64,000 bases of DNA from JACCZX01 sp963791315. GTDB taxonomy: Bacteria; Pseudomonadota; Gammaproteobacteria; Burkholderiales; Burkholderiaceae_F. Where the stretch lies: the NCBI GenBank assembly GCA_963791315.1, contig CAWBRQ010000006.1, positions 310,001-374,000 of the forward strand, given 5' to 3'. The notes under the pieces were generated by a model. That model was not told the origin of the DNA. It made no database searches and saw nothing but the letters and a program-made list of their open reading frames with translations. The position numbers were made by a program, and so were the translations under genes. Positions 9,904 through 19,873 of the stretch are shown piece by piece. Numbering within the stretch: the stretch's first letter is position 1; every line of letters starts with the position of its first letter.

Positions 9904-11784
9904 ACGCGCCCGACAGAGCGGCCGCTGCTTCCGCGACGCGCACTTCGCGCATTCAGTCGGTAAATGACTTCGTCATCAAGTTTGCCAATGTCAACGGCTC
10001 GGGGTCGGCGTCGGCCAATGAGTTGTTTGCTCGCAGCATCCTGCGCATGGGCGTTCCGGTTTCGCCGCGCAATATTTTCCCGTCGAACATTCAAGGCTTG
10101 CCGACCTGGTACGAAGTGCGGGTGACTGAGCAAGGCCACCTCGGCCGCCGTGGCGGCGTCGATCTGATGGTCGCGATGAATCCGCAGACCTGGGAGAAAG
10201 ACATCGCCGAGATCGAGCCGGGCGGCTACCTGATGTACGACAGTACGAAACCGCTCGCCGCGGCGAAGCTGCGCGCCGATGTCAACCTGATCGGCGTGCC
10301 GCTGACCGATATTGCCGCGAGCAAATACGTCGACGCCAAAGAGCGGCAGCTGCTGAAGAACATCATGTACGTCGGCGTGCTGACCGAGCTGCTCGGTATC
10401 GAACCCGAAGTGATCGCGCAGTTGCTTGGCGAGCAGTACAAAGGCAAGGATCGGTTGATCAAACCGAATCTGGATGCGTTCATGACGGGCCTGCATCACG
10501 CGCGCGAGCGCCTCGAAGACGCAATCGATTTGCGAGTCGAGCGGCGCGATGCGGTCGGCGACCGCATCTTCATCGAGGGCAATGCGGCGGCAGCATTGGG
10601 ATGCGTGTACGGCGGTGCCACCGTCTGCGCGTGGTATCCGATTACGCCTTCGTCTTCATTGGCCGAAGCGTTTCAGAAGTATTGCGGCAAATATCGCGTC
10701 GATAAGGCGACTGGCACCAACAAGTTCGCGATCGTGCAGGCCGAAGACGAGCTGGCGTCGATTGGGATCGTGATCGGTGCCGGCTGGAACGGGGCACGTT
10801 CGTTTACGGCAACCTCCGGCCCCGGCATTTCGCTGATGAGCGAGTTCATCGGGCTTGCATATTTTGCGGAGGTTCCGGCGGTCATCATTGACGTGCAGCG
10901 CGGCGGTCCGTCGACCGGCATGCCGACCCGCACGCAGCAGTCCGATCTGCTTGCATGCGCGTATGCATCGCACGGCGATACCAAGCATGTGCTGCTATTT
11001 CCGGAAGATCCCTACGAGTGCTTCGAATTTGCCGCAGCATCACTCGACCTGGCAGAGCGGCTGCAGACGCCGATTTTTCTGATGACCGATCTGGACATCG
11101 GCATGAACCACCGCTTGTGCGCACCGCTGCAGTGGGACGACAGTCGCCGCTACGACCGCGGCAAGGTGATGAGTGAGGCCGAGCTTGAAGCGGGCCGCGA
11201 TTTCGGGCGCTATCTCGACGCCGACGGCGACGGCATTCCATCCCGCACCCTGCCCGGCACGCACGCGACACGCGGTGCTTATTTCACACGGGGAACGACG
11301 AAGGATGCATACGCCCGCTACTCCGAGGCCGGTCCGGACTACATCTACAACATGGAGCGGCTGCTGAAGAAGTTCGCCACCGCAGCGAAGCTCGTGCCGC
11401 AGCCTGTCTTGTCGAAGTCGACGAAGAAGACACCGCATGGCGTCATTTACTACGGCTCGACCAGCCCGTCGATGAACGAAGCGATCGACGAACTTGCAGC
11501 GGCAAGACGTTCACCTGGATCGGCTGCGGGTACGGGCATTCCCGTTTGCGCCGTCAGTCAAGAAGTTCATCGCGGAGCACGAGTCGGTGTTCGTCGTCGA
11601 GCAGAATCGTGACGGGCAGTTGCGCTCGATGTTGATCAATGAACTGCAGATCGACCCGGGGCGGTTGGTGCCCGTGTTGCATTACGACGGAACGCCGATC
11701 ACCGCGCGCTTCATCGTCAATGCGATTGCATCGCGTGTGCGCGGTGCCAATGTGCTTCCGATCAAATCAGGCAAGGCAGCATGA
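9900..11784 (+). CDS. korA: 2-oxoacid:ferredoxin oxidoreductase alpha (gamma-alpha fused), one frame shift
   Basis: About 628 residues. The first roughly 200 form the gamma domain (FANVNGSGSASANE near the start). The alpha/pyrimidine-binding domain follows, with the signatures YPITPSSSLAEAF and TSGPGISLMSEF and a QRGGPSTGMPT segment. The enzyme cleaves 2-oxoglutarate or a related 2-oxoacid with CoA, reducing ferredoxin. The frame changes near base 11501: the last correct residues are MNEAIDEL in frame one, then LDRLRVRAFPF in the next. The protein is otherwise full length, so a single-base error is likely. The substrate cannot be decided from sequence; the KorA label is inferred. Confidence 0.85.
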
Positions 11785-11819
11785 GCGCTTTCGCACGGCC
11801 GCTCCGAAGGAAGCGCTCA

Positions 11820-11836
11820 GTCCCTCTTGGAGGGAC
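11820..11836. repeat. Perfect hairpin between korA and korB
   Basis: GTCCCTC and GAGGGAC pair perfectly across a 3-base loop, and a second small GC-rich inverted repeat (GCGCGTAGCGCG) follows at once. There is no T-run, so this is not an intrinsic terminator. It might set the korA/korB expression ratio or be a REP-like element. Confidence 0.45.
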
Positions 11837-11860
11837 CGCGCGTAGCGCGAGGGAGCATCG

Positions 11861-12916
11861 ATGACCTACTTAGCTAAACCGAAGCTACGGCATCCCACGC
11901 TGCCGGCTAATCGGCTCGGCTACACCCGCCGCGACTACGAAGGGAAGATCTCGACCTTGTGCGCTGGCTGCGGCCATGATGCGATTTCAGCTGCCATCGT
12001 GCAGGCGTGCTGGGAGCTGGCGATCGAGCCGCATCGCGTCGCGAAGTTATCCGGCATTGGCTGCTCGTCGAAAACACCCGACTACTTCCTCGGTGCCTCG
12101 CACGGTTTCAACTCGGTGCACGGGCGCATGCCGTCGGTCCTAACGGGCGCCAACCTCGCCAACCGTGATCTGCTTTATCTGGGCGTCTCCGGAGACGGCG
12201 ACTCAGCATCGATCGGTCTTGGCCAGTTCGCGCATCTGATCCGGCGCGGCGTCAACATGACATACATCGTCGAAAACAACGGCGTGTACGGGCTTACCAA
12301 GGGCCAATTTTCAGCGACCGCCGATCAAGGCTCGAAGTCCAAGCGCGGCGCAGTCAATCGTGACGCACCGATCGACATGGTGGCTATCGCATTGCAACTG
12401 GGCGTGACCTACGTCGCGCGCAGCTTTTCCGGCGACAAGGAGCAGCTGGTGCCTTTGATCAGGGGCGCGCTGAGCCATCGCGGCGCAGCCTTGATCGACG
12501 TTCTGAGTCCGTGTGTCGCATTTAACAATCATCCGGGCAGTACCAAGAGTTACGACTACGTGCGCGAGCACAACGACGCGGTCAATCGGCTCGACTTCAT
12601 GCCGCATCGAGAGGCGATCGGCGCCGACTACGCGCCGGGCGAAGTCTTTGAGGTCGTACAACACGACGGCAGCCGCCTGCGCTTGCGCAAACTCGATGAA
12701 GCCTACGACGCCGGCGATCGTCTGGCGGCCATCAACCATATTCAGGTGCATCAGGCGCGCGGCGAGATCGTGACCGGATTGTTGTACATCGATCCAGAGG
12801 CCGACGATCTACACGACCACCTAGCTACTTCCACGACGCCACTGAACAAGCTGACCGAAGCTGAGCTCTGCCCGGGCGCCTCGGCGCTGCAGGCACTGAA
12901 CGCCGAGCTGCGTTAG
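11861..12916 (+). CDS. korB: 2-oxoacid:ferredoxin oxidoreductase beta subunit
   Basis: This 351-residue thiamine-diphosphate-binding subunit partners with KorA. It has the N-terminal Cys pair CAGCGHD and the SGIGCSSKT segment that surround the 4Fe-4S cluster. Its TPP/Mg site is GDGDSASIGLGQ with a following ENNGVYGLTKGQ. Length and motif spacing match KorB-type subunits. It lies 76 bases after korA with the hairpin between them, and the frame is intact. Being next to odhA, it probably provides low-potential reductant or a reversible link between 2-oxoglutarate and succinyl-CoA. The physiological direction is not shown by sequence. Confidence 0.9.
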   Translation: MTYLAKPKLRHPTLPANRLGYTRRDYEGKISTLCAGCGHDAISAAIVQACWELAIEPHRVAKLSGIGCSSKTPDYFLGASHGFNSVHGRMPSVLTGANLANRDLLYLGVSGDGDSASIGLGQFAHLIRRGVNMTYIVENNGVYGLTKGQFSATADQGSKSKRGAVNRDAPIDMVAIALQLGVTYVARSFSGDKEQLVPLIRGALSHRGAALIDVLSPCVAFNNHPGSTKSYDYVREHNDAVNRLDFMPHREAIGADYAPGEVFEVVQHDGSRLRLRKLDEAYDAGDRLAAINHIQVHQARGEIVTGLLYIDPEADDLHDHLATSTTPLNKLTEAELCPGASALQALNAELR

Positions 12917-12999
12917 CTTCACGCGTCGTTCATCACCGGTTCCGCTGATTTTCACGCGGTGCCGCGACCATCGGAGCTCGCTATTCACCGGAGCTCCCC

Positions 13000-14380
13000 G
13001 TGTTCAAACCACCGCGCAACTCGCTGTTCCTGAAGTCTGTCGTCATCGGCGTGCTCGCGATCCTGATGCTGATACCGCTAGGCATGATCGAAGGATTGAT
13101 CGCCGAGCGCGCATCACGGCGGAACGAGGCGATTGCAAGCGTGCAGGCAAGCTTTGCCGGACCGCAGACGGTTGGATTGCCCTTCTTCGTCTGGCCGTAC
13201 GTTGAACAGTGGTCCGAACAGAGCTTCGATGCGGCCAATCGCGTACATGTAACGCCGATGAGCGAATCGAAGAGCCTGGTGTGGTTTGCCGACCAGGCGC
13301 AGGCAACGGCCGATGTGACCGTCAAGAACGATCGCTATCGTGGAATTCATCGGGTGCGCACGTTCGAATCGACGATGGTCATCACGGGCGCGATGAGCTG
13401 GCCCGATCGAAGCCAGGTAAAGCCTTCGGCCGAGGGACATCGGATCGTGTGGGGCGAACCGCGCTTGGTACTGCCAATCTCGGACGTGCGCGGCTTGCGC
13501 GGCACTCCGGCGATCACCTTGAGTGGTCAAGCTGCTGAAGTTTCGCGAAGGGACTCAGTTGCCGATGCTCGCTGCAGGCCTGCATGTGCCACTGACGCCG
13601 CCGACCGACGGCCCCACGCGCTTTTCGATCACTTTCGAATTGGCGGGAACGGAGCGGTTGGCATTTTCGCCCACTGCCACGACCAGCGTCGTCGCCGTCA
13701 AATCGGCATGGCCCGATCCGCATTTCGGCGGCAGCTATCTGCCGCGCGATCGCACCGTCGACGCGAATGGGTTTTCTGCACAATGGGCGATCTCGGCCCT
13801 TGCCTCCGATGTACAGCAACAGGTCCGACACCTCGCGTCGCAAACTCGACCCGATCGACCGCAGAACGCGGCGGCCCGCGTCGATACGTTCGAAATCGAC
13901 TTCATCGAAGCGGTCAATACCTACCTGCTCGCCGAACGCTCGACCAAGCACGGCGCTCTGATCATCGTTCTCGTGTTCGGAGCAATGTTTCTGTTCGATA
14001 CGCTGCGCTCGCTGAATGCGCATCCGTTGCAGTACGGATTCGTCGGCCTGGCGCTCGTGATCTTTTTCCTGTTGCTGTTGAGCCTGTCCGAACACATCGC
14101 ATTCGGCCTCGCCTACTCAATTGCCGCGGCGGCGTGCACATTGCTGATCACGTACTACTTGAGCTACGTGCTCGCGGATAGGGCGCGAGCGCTCGGGTTC
14201 GGAGCGGCGTTGGCGGCTATGTACGCGACGATCTATTCAATTCTGATTGCTGAAGGTACCGCGTTGTTGATGGGCAGCGTGCTGCTGTTTATCGTGCTCG
14301 CAGCTGCGATGATCGTAACGCGCAAGATCGACTGGAGAAACGTGAGCCTGGGCAGCACGAAGGTGGCCGACCTCACTTAG
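13000..14380 (+). CDS. creD: Inner membrane protein CreD, one frame shift
   Basis: CreD-family inner membrane protein of about 459 residues when two frames are joined. One N-terminal membrane helix (VVIGVLAILMLIPLGMIEG) is followed by a large periplasmic domain. At least five C-terminal membrane helices start near base 13960 (GALIIVLVFGAMFLFD and onward). In Enterobacteria CreD belongs to the CreBC regulon and affects envelope stress and beta-lactam response; no creBC genes are present here. The frame breaks near base 13525 (ITLSG, then VVKLLKFREGTQ), again looking like a single-base error. The start is GTG with GGAGC upstream. Confidence 0.85.
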
Positions 14381-14428
14381 CGCCGAAGCAGCCGAAACAA
14401 GTACCGTCAGCCGCGCTAAAGTGCGGCG

Positions 14429-15334
14429 ATGCGAAAGTTCGCAACCAATGCGAGGAAGGCGCTCCGGCATCCGATCGACTTCTCGCTTGCGGTGCTCAAA
14501 CAGTTCCGCGCCAACCAGGGGCTGCTGCTGGCGGGCGCGGTTGCTTACTACGCGCTGCTATCGCTGGTGCCGCTGCTGATACTGGTCGTGCTCGCTCTCA
14601 CGCACATTTTCGACGAGGCGCGCGTCCTCAGTTCGATTGGCACCTATCTGGAATTTGTCGTTCCCGGCCAATCAGGCGCGTTGGTCGGCGAGCTGCGTAA
14701 CTTCTTGATGCACCGTGAGATCGTCGGCTGGCTGCTGCTGGCCTTGATGCTGTTTTTCAGCACGCTCGCGTTTACTGTGCTTGAAAACGCGATGTCGGTC
14801 ATTTTCTTTCATCGCGTCACCATTCGGCGGCGTCACTTTCTGACCTCGGCAGTGATGCCGTATCTGTTCATCCTCTCGCTCGCAGTCGGGCTGACGATCA
14901 TCACCGTCGTATCCGGCGCGCTTAGCCGCTTGGGTACGCACGCGGTCGTCATTCTTGGCGAGTCTCGCCCGCTCGACGAGTTTTCAGCGAAGTTGTTGTA
15001 CCTGATCGGCGTTGGAGGCGAAATTTTGCTACTGACCGCTATTTATCTGGTGATGCCGGTCGGGCGATTGTCGTGGCGCCACGCTTTGATCGGTGGCACG
15101 GCCGCGGCGATTCTGTGGGAAATCACCCGGCACATCCTGGCTTGGTACTACTCCACCATATCGCAGATCCAGGTGGTGTACGGCTCGCTGACGACATCGA
15201 TTGCGGTGCTGTTGAGCGTCGAGATCGGTGCGATCGTCCTTCTGCTGGGTGCGCAGGTGATCGCCGAGTACGAACGTATCGGCTACGAGCCGATTACAAC
15301 CAAGACAAAGCCGCTGCAGGCAAAAAAAGCCTAA
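14429..15334 (+). CDS. YihY/BrkB-family inner membrane protein
   Basis: This 301-residue protein has about six hydrophobic segments and the family opening AVAYYALLSLVPLLILV. It matches the YihY/BrkB group once annotated as ribonuclease BN; that nuclease function was later assigned elsewhere, so no enzymatic role should be assumed. The C terminus is Lys-rich (KTKPLQAKKA). The stop codon abuts the gltA stop on the other strand with no spacer, so the two convergent genes share no room for a terminator. Confidence 0.88.
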   Translation: MRKFATNARKALRHPIDFSLAVLKQFRANQGLLLAGAVAYYALLSLVPLLILVVLALTHIFDEARVLSSIGTYLEFVVPGQSGALVGELRNFLMHREIVGWLLLALMLFFSTLAFTVLENAMSVIFFHRVTIRRRHFLTSAVMPYLFILSLAVGLTIITVVSGALSRLGTHAVVILGESRPLDEFSAKLLYLIGVGGEILLLTAIYLVMPVGRLSWRHALIGGTAAAILWEITRHILAWYYSTISQIQVVYGSLTTSIAVLLSVEIGAIVLLLGAQVIAEYERIGYEPITTKTKPLQAKKA

Positions 15335-16660
15335 CTACGCAGCCTTCCGCGTTTCGATCGGCTTCACGTCGCGCCGCGTGGCGCCGACGAACAGTTGCCG
15401 CGGCCGGCCGATCTTGTATTCAGGATCGGCGATCATTTCATTCAGCTGCGCGATCCAGCCGACCGTGCGCGCCAGTGCAAAGACCGCGGTAAACAGCGGC
15501 ACCGGAACGCCAATCGCCTTTTGCACGATGCCCGAGTAGTAGTCGACGTTTGGATAGAGTTTGCGACTGACGAAGTAGTCGTCTTCGAGCGCGATTTTCT
15601 CGAGTGCCATGGCGAGCTTGAACAGCGGATCATCCTGCAGGCCCAGTTCGTTCAGAACCTCGTAACACGTCTCGCGCATCAGCTTCGCGCGCGGATCGTA
15701 GTTTTTATAGACCCGGTGGCCGAAGCCCATCAGCCGAACTTCCGAGTTCTTGTCCTTCACCTTGGCAATGAACTCGCCGATCTTGGCGATGCCGCCGTTG
15801 CGCTGCAGGTCGTACAACATGCCGAGCGCGGCCTCATTGGCGCCACCGTGCGCGGGCCCCCACAGGCAGGCGACGCCGGCCGCAATTGCTGCGAACGGGT
15901 TCGTTCCCGATGAAGCGCACAAGCGTACGGTCGAAGTCGATGCATTCTGCTCGTGGTCTGCATGCAGAATGAAGATGCGGTCCATGGCGCGGACCAGCAC
16001 GTCGTTAACCTTGTATTCCTCGCACGGAGTCGCGAACATCATTCGCATGAAGTTCGCCGCGTAACTCAATTCATTGCGCGGGTAGACGTACGGCTGGCCG
16101 ACCGTGTATTTGTAAGCCATCGCAACCAGCGTCGGCATTTTCGCGATTAGCCGATGCGCCGAGATTTCCCTCTGGTGCGGATCATTCAGGTTCATCGAGT
16201 CCGGGTAAAACGCCGACATCGCGCCAACAAGGCCGGTCATCACCGCCATCGGATGCGCGTCACGCCGGAATCCGCGCAGAAAAAACTGCATCTGCTCGTT
16301 GACCATCGTGTGATACCTGACGGTCCTGTCGAACTGTTCCTTCTGCGCTGCGGTCGGCAGCTCGCCGTGCAGCAGCAGATAGCAGATTTCCAGGTAATCA
16401 CACTGCGTGGCCAGTTGCTCGATCGGATAGCCGCGATAGAGCAGCTCGCCCTTGTCGCCGTCGATGTAAGTGATCGACGACGCGCACGCCGCGGTTGACA
16501 TGAAACCCGGGTCGTACGTGAACTTGCCGGTCTTCGCATACAGCTGGCGTATGTCGATGACCTCGGGGCCGATCGTGCCCTGGTAAATCGGCAACTCGAG
16601 CGGTGCCGCTCCGTCTGAAAATGTCAGCGTGGCCTTCTTGTTCGAGGAATCGAGCGCCAT
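15335..16660 (-). CDS. gltA: Citrate synthase, type II
   Basis: Condenses oxaloacetate with acetyl-CoA to open the TCA cycle. At 441 residues it matches the hexameric, NADH-sensitive GltA type. Catalytic signatures are visible: FILHADHEQNAST, WGPAHGGANEAALGM and GFGHRVYKNYDPRA, which together hold the active-site His-His-Asp set. It is the last gene of the leftward sdh operon, 20 bases after sdhE. It is clearly distinct from the shorter prpC product encoded at 22.3 kb. Confidence 0.96.
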   Translation of the reverse strand: MALDSSNKKATLTFSDGAAPLELPIYQGTIGPEVIDIRQLYAKTGKFTYDPGFMSTAACASSITYIDGDKGELLYRGYPIEQLATQCDYLEICYLLLHGELPTAAQKEQFDRTVRYHTMVNEQMQFFLRGFRRDAHPMAVMTGLVGAMSAFYPDSMNLNDPHQREISAHRLIAKMPTLVAMAYKYTVGQPYVYPRNELSYAANFMRMMFATPCEEYKVNDVLVRAMDRIFILHADHEQNASTSTVRLCASSGTNPFAAIAAGVACLWGPAHGGANEAALGMLYDLQRNGGIAKIGEFIAKVKDKNSEVRLMGFGHRVYKNYDPRAKLMRETCYEVLNELGLQDDPLFKLAMALEKIALEDDYFVSRKLYPNVDYYSGIVQKAIGVPVPLFTAVFALARTVGWIAQLNEMIADPEYKIGRPRQLFVGATRRDVKPIETRKAA

Positions 16661-16680
16661 GATCTCCGTCCTGATTGACT

Positions 16681-16950
16681 TCAGCTGGTGCGCAACCGAT
16701 CCAGCATCGCGCGCACATCGGGAACATCTAGCGCGTCAGGCAGTTCGCAACGCACCAGAAATAAGTCGAGTAATTCGTTTTCGGGCAGGTCGAGCAGCGC
16801 CTCGAACGAGACCATTTCATCGCTGGTCATCTGATCGCCGTGGCGTTCGAGAAAGCGCGTGATGATCACGTCGTTTTCGAGCAGGCCGCGGCGCGCGCGC
16901 CAGCGCAGACGTCTGCGAGCCAATGGCAACGCACCGGCGTCCGGGATCAC
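16681..16950 (-). CDS. sdhE: Succinate dehydrogenase flavinylation factor SdhE
   Basis: Small soluble protein (89 residues) of the SdhE/YgfY (DUF339) family that promotes covalent FAD attachment to SdhA. It has the family core RLRWRARRGLLEND at residues 13-26, which includes the conserved RGxxE element. I placed the start at GTG 16950 because it overlaps the sdhB stop as GTGA and gives the standard length; a longer in-frame extension would only translate sdhB sequence. Its place between sdhB and gltA fits its role. Confidence 0.9.
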   Translation of the reverse strand: MIPDAGALPLARRRLRWRARRGLLENDVIITRFLERHGDQMTSDEMVSFEALLDLPENELLDLFLVRCELPDALDVPDVRAMLDRLRTS

Positions 16951-17711
16951 ACCGCCCTCCGCACCAGCAACTCCTTGATCTTTCCGATTGCCAGCGTCGG
17001 ATTCAGATGCTTTGGGCAGACGTCCACGCAATTCATGATCGTGTGGCAGCGGAAGAGACGATAGGGGTCATTCAGGTTATCGAGCCGCTCGTTCGTCGCC
17101 TGGTCGCGTGAATCCGCAATAAAGCGGTACGCCTGCAACAGCCCCGCTGGCCCGACAAATTTGTCGGGGTTCCACCAGAACGACGGGCATGCGGTCGAGC
17201 AGCAAGCGCACAGGATGCACTCGTAAAGACCGTTTAATTCCTCGCGTTCAGCGGGCGACTGCAGACGCTCTCTTTCGGGCGGCGGATCATCGTTGATCAA
17301 GTACGGCTTAATGGACTCGTACTGCTTGAAAAACTGCGACATGTCGACGATCAGGTCGCGAATCACCGGCAGCCCGGGTATTGGCCGCAAGACGATAGGC
17401 TCTTTAAGGTCGCGCATATTGGTCACGCAGGCCAGTCCGTTCTTGCCGTTGATGTTCATGGCGTCGGAGCCGCACACACCTTCGCGGCAACTACGGCGCA
17501 GCGACAAACTGTCGTCGACCTCGGCCTTGATGCGAATCAACGCATCGAGCAGCATGCGGTCGAAAGGTTGCAAAGTGACCTGCAGCTTTTGCATTCGTGG
17601 CTGCGTGTCCTTGTCCGGGTCGTAGCGGTAAATCTCAAACTGAACGGTGCGCAACCCCGGTTCGCTCGCTTGCGCTGGGGCCGGGGCTTCGGCTGCGATA
17701 CTGGAAGTCAT
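16947..17711 (-). CDS. sdhB: Succinate dehydrogenase iron-sulfur subunit
   Basis: 254-residue electron-transfer subunit linking the SdhA flavin to quinone. The [2Fe-2S] ligands lie in SCREGVCGSDAM near residue 75. The C-terminal clusters lie in CILCACCSTACPSFWWN and CHTIMNCVDVCPKHLNP. The Ala/Pro-rich N-terminal 18 residues are longer than in E. coli. It lies 15 bases after sdhA and overlaps sdhE. Confidence 0.96.
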   Translation of the reverse strand: MTSSIAAEAPAPAQASEPGLRTVQFEIYRYDPDKDTQPRMQKLQVTLQPFDRMLLDALIRIKAEVDDSLSLRRSCREGVCGSDAMNINGKNGLACVTNMRDLKEPIVLRPIPGLPVIRDLIVDMSQFFKQYESIKPYLINDDPPPERERLQSPAEREELNGLYECILCACCSTACPSFWWNPDKFVGPAGLLQAYRFIADSRDQATNERLDNLNDPYRLFRCHTIMNCVDVCPKHLNPTLAIGKIKELLVRRAV

Positions 17712-17726
17712 TATTTTGTCCCGCTC

Positions 17727-19508
17727 CTAAAACGTCCTGCGCTTCGGTTCGAACGTGTCGACGCTCAGTGGCTTCATGTGCACCGGCTTGTAATCGATGC
17801 GGTTACCGTGTGAGTAGTGCAACGTGTGCTTGAGCCAGTGCACATCATCGCGCTCCGGATAGTCATCGCGCGAGTGCGCACCGCGACTCTCGGTTCGTGC
17901 CGCCGCGGAGACAATGGTTGCCTTGGCGGTCTCGACCAGGTTTGCGAGCTCGAGCGCTTCGATGCGCGCTGTGTTGAAAATCTTCGATTTGTCGTCGATA
18001 AAGACGTGACGCGCCCGCTCTTCGAGCGCCATGATCTTGCGCACGCCCTCCTCCAATAACGGGCCCGTACGAAACACGCCGCAGTGCGCCTGCATTGCCC
18101 GACGAATGTCGTTGGCGACATCTTGCACGCGCTCGCCACTGGTGGAAGCATCAAGTGCTGCCAGGCGCGCGACTGTCGCCGCACCCGCATCTTCTGGAAA
18201 GCTCTTGTGGCCGTCCGCGCCCACTTTGTGTTCGACGATGTGTTTGCCCGCAGAGCGTCCAAACACCAAAAGATCAAGCAGCGAGTTGGTGCCCAATCGA
18301 TTGGCGCCGTGCACGCTGACGCACGCGCATTCGCCAATCGCATACAAGCCGTCGACAACGGTGTTCGGGTTGCCACCACGAGGTGCGACGACCTGTCCGA
18401 AGTAGTTGGTCGGAATGCCGCCCATTTGATAGTGAATCGTCGGGACGACCGGAATAGGCTCCTTGATCGGATCGACATTCGCAAACTTGATCGCGATTTC
18501 GCGGATCGATGGCAGCCGCTTCATGATCGTTTCTGCGCCGAGGTGATCGAGCTTCAGCAACACATAGTCCTTGTTCGGACCGCAGCCGCGCCCTTCCTTG
18601 ATTTCCTGGTCCATCGAACGCGAAACGAAATCGCGCGGCGCCAGATCCTTCAGCGTCGGCGCATAACGCTCCATGAACCGTTCGCCGTTGCAGTTCAGCA
18701 AGATTCCGCCCTCGCCTCGCACACCCTCGGTGATCAGGACGCCGACTCCGGCCACCGCGCTCGGGTGAAACTGCCAGAACTCCATATCCTCGAGCGGCAA
18801 TCCGGCCCGCGCCGCGAGGCCGAGTCCATCACCGGTGCAGATGTAAGCATTGGTCGAGGCCTCGAATATCCGGCCGGCGCCGCCGGTCGCCAGCACGGTC
18901 ACCTTTGATTCGAAAATCATCGGCTCGCCGGTTTCCATCTCGAGCGCTATCACGCCGACCACTTCGCCGTCGGCGTTGCGAATCAGATCGAGCGCCATCC
19001 ACTCGACAAAAAACTGCGTGCGGGACGCAACGTTGCGCTGATACAGCGTGTGCAGCATCGCATGGCCGGTGCGATCGGCGGCGGCACAAGCGCGTGGCAC
19101 CGGCTTTTCGCCAAAATGTGCCGAGTGCCCGCCGAATGGGCGCTGGTAAATGGTGCCATCAGCATTGCGATCGAATGGCATGCCGAAATGCTCGAGCTCG
19201 TAGACGACATGCGGCGCCTCGCGGCACATGAACTCGATCGCGTCCTGGTCTCCGAGGTAATCAGAGCCCTTGACGGTGTCGAACATGTGCCAGAGCCAGT
19301 GGTCCTCGGTCATGTTGCCGAGCGCCGCGCCGATGCCGCCCTGAGCGGCAACGGTATGGGAGCGCGTCGGAAATACCTTCGACAGAACCGCGACATTCAG
19401 TCCTGCATTCGCGAGTTGCAATGAGCAACGCATGCCGGCACCGCCAGCGCCGACAATGACGGCGTCGAATCGGCGGCGCGCGATGTTGGTCGTCGAAGGC
19501 ACGCTCAT
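17727..19508 (-). CDS. sdhA: Succinate dehydrogenase flavoprotein subunit
   Basis: 593-residue flavoprotein oxidising succinate to fumarate. The FAD fold is at the N terminus (VIVGAGGAGMRCSL), and the flavinylation motif SHTVAAQGGIGAALGN contains the histidine that binds FAD. The active-site region HYQMGGIPTN and RGEGGILLN are present. I start it at ATG 19508, which overlaps the sdhD stop (ATGA); the longer in-frame extension would run through sdhD and lacks the family N terminus. It depends on the adjacent SdhE for flavin insertion. Confidence 0.96.
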   Translation of the reverse strand: MSVPSTTNIARRRFDAVIVGAGGAGMRCSLQLANAGLNVAVLSKVFPTRSHTVAAQGGIGAALGNMTEDHWLWHMFDTVKGSDYLGDQDAIEFMCREAPHVVYELEHFGMPFDRNADGTIYQRPFGGHSAHFGEKPVPRACAAADRTGHAMLHTLYQRNVASRTQFFVEWMALDLIRNADGEVVGVIALEMETGEPMIFESKVTVLATGGAGRIFEASTNAYICTGDGLGLAARAGLPLEDMEFWQFHPSAVAGVGVLITEGVRGEGGILLNCNGERFMERYAPTLKDLAPRDFVSRSMDQEIKEGRGCGPNKDYVLLKLDHLGAETIMKRLPSIREIAIKFANVDPIKEPIPVVPTIHYQMGGIPTNYFGQVVAPRGGNPNTVVDGLYAIGECACVSVHGANRLGTNSLLDLLVFGRSAGKHIVEHKVGADGHKSFPEDAGAATVARLAALDASTSGERVQDVANDIRRAMQAHCGVFRTGPLLEEGVRKIMALEERARHVFIDDKSKIFNTARIEALELANLVETAKATIVSAAARTESRGAHSRDDYPERDDVHWLKHTLHYSHGNRIDYKPVHMKPLSVDTFEPKRRTF

Positions 19509-19873
19509 ACCCGCCACAGAATTTGAACGGACCACACGCCGCAAGCGACTAGCCATAGCACCGTGATGGTCTGCAGCGACAGCCGCGCCCACACCGGCGA
19601 GACGTAATCCATCCAGATATTTCGCATGCCGACCCACGCGTGATACAGCAGCGAGAAAAGCGCGATCAGCGTGATCACCTTCATCCACAGCGGCGCAAAC
19701 AACGCCGCCCAGGTGTCATATGACAGCGGGCCGGAGAGCACGCTGACGCCAACCAGCAGTACCCACAGCGTCAACACGATCGACGTCACGCGCTGGCCGA
19801 CAAATCCCGCCAGCCCGTAATGGGCACCAACAATCAGACGCTTAGAGCCAATTCCGGACACTGCGCGCACCAT
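19505..19873 (-). CDS. sdhD: Succinate dehydrogenase membrane anchor SdhD
   Basis: 122-residue membrane anchor with three hydrophobic helices. It carries the conserved His and Asp-Tyr pair in YHAWVGMRNIWMDYV near residues 80-94, used for heme and quinone binding in the family. It overlaps sdhC upstream (TGATG) and sdhA downstream (ATGA), giving tight translational coupling across the complex. Confidence 0.93.
   Translation of the reverse strand: MVRAVSGIGSKRLIVGAHYGLAGFVGQRVTSIVLTLWVLLVGVSVLSGPLSYDTWAALFAPLWMKVITLIALFSLLYHAWVGMRNIWMDYVSPVWARLSLQTITVLWLVACGVWSVQILWRV

Noticed and set aside
19509..19688. N-terminal extension of SdhA
   Set aside because: It translates sdhD out of frame; ATG 19508 overlaps the sdhD stop and gives the normal N terminus.
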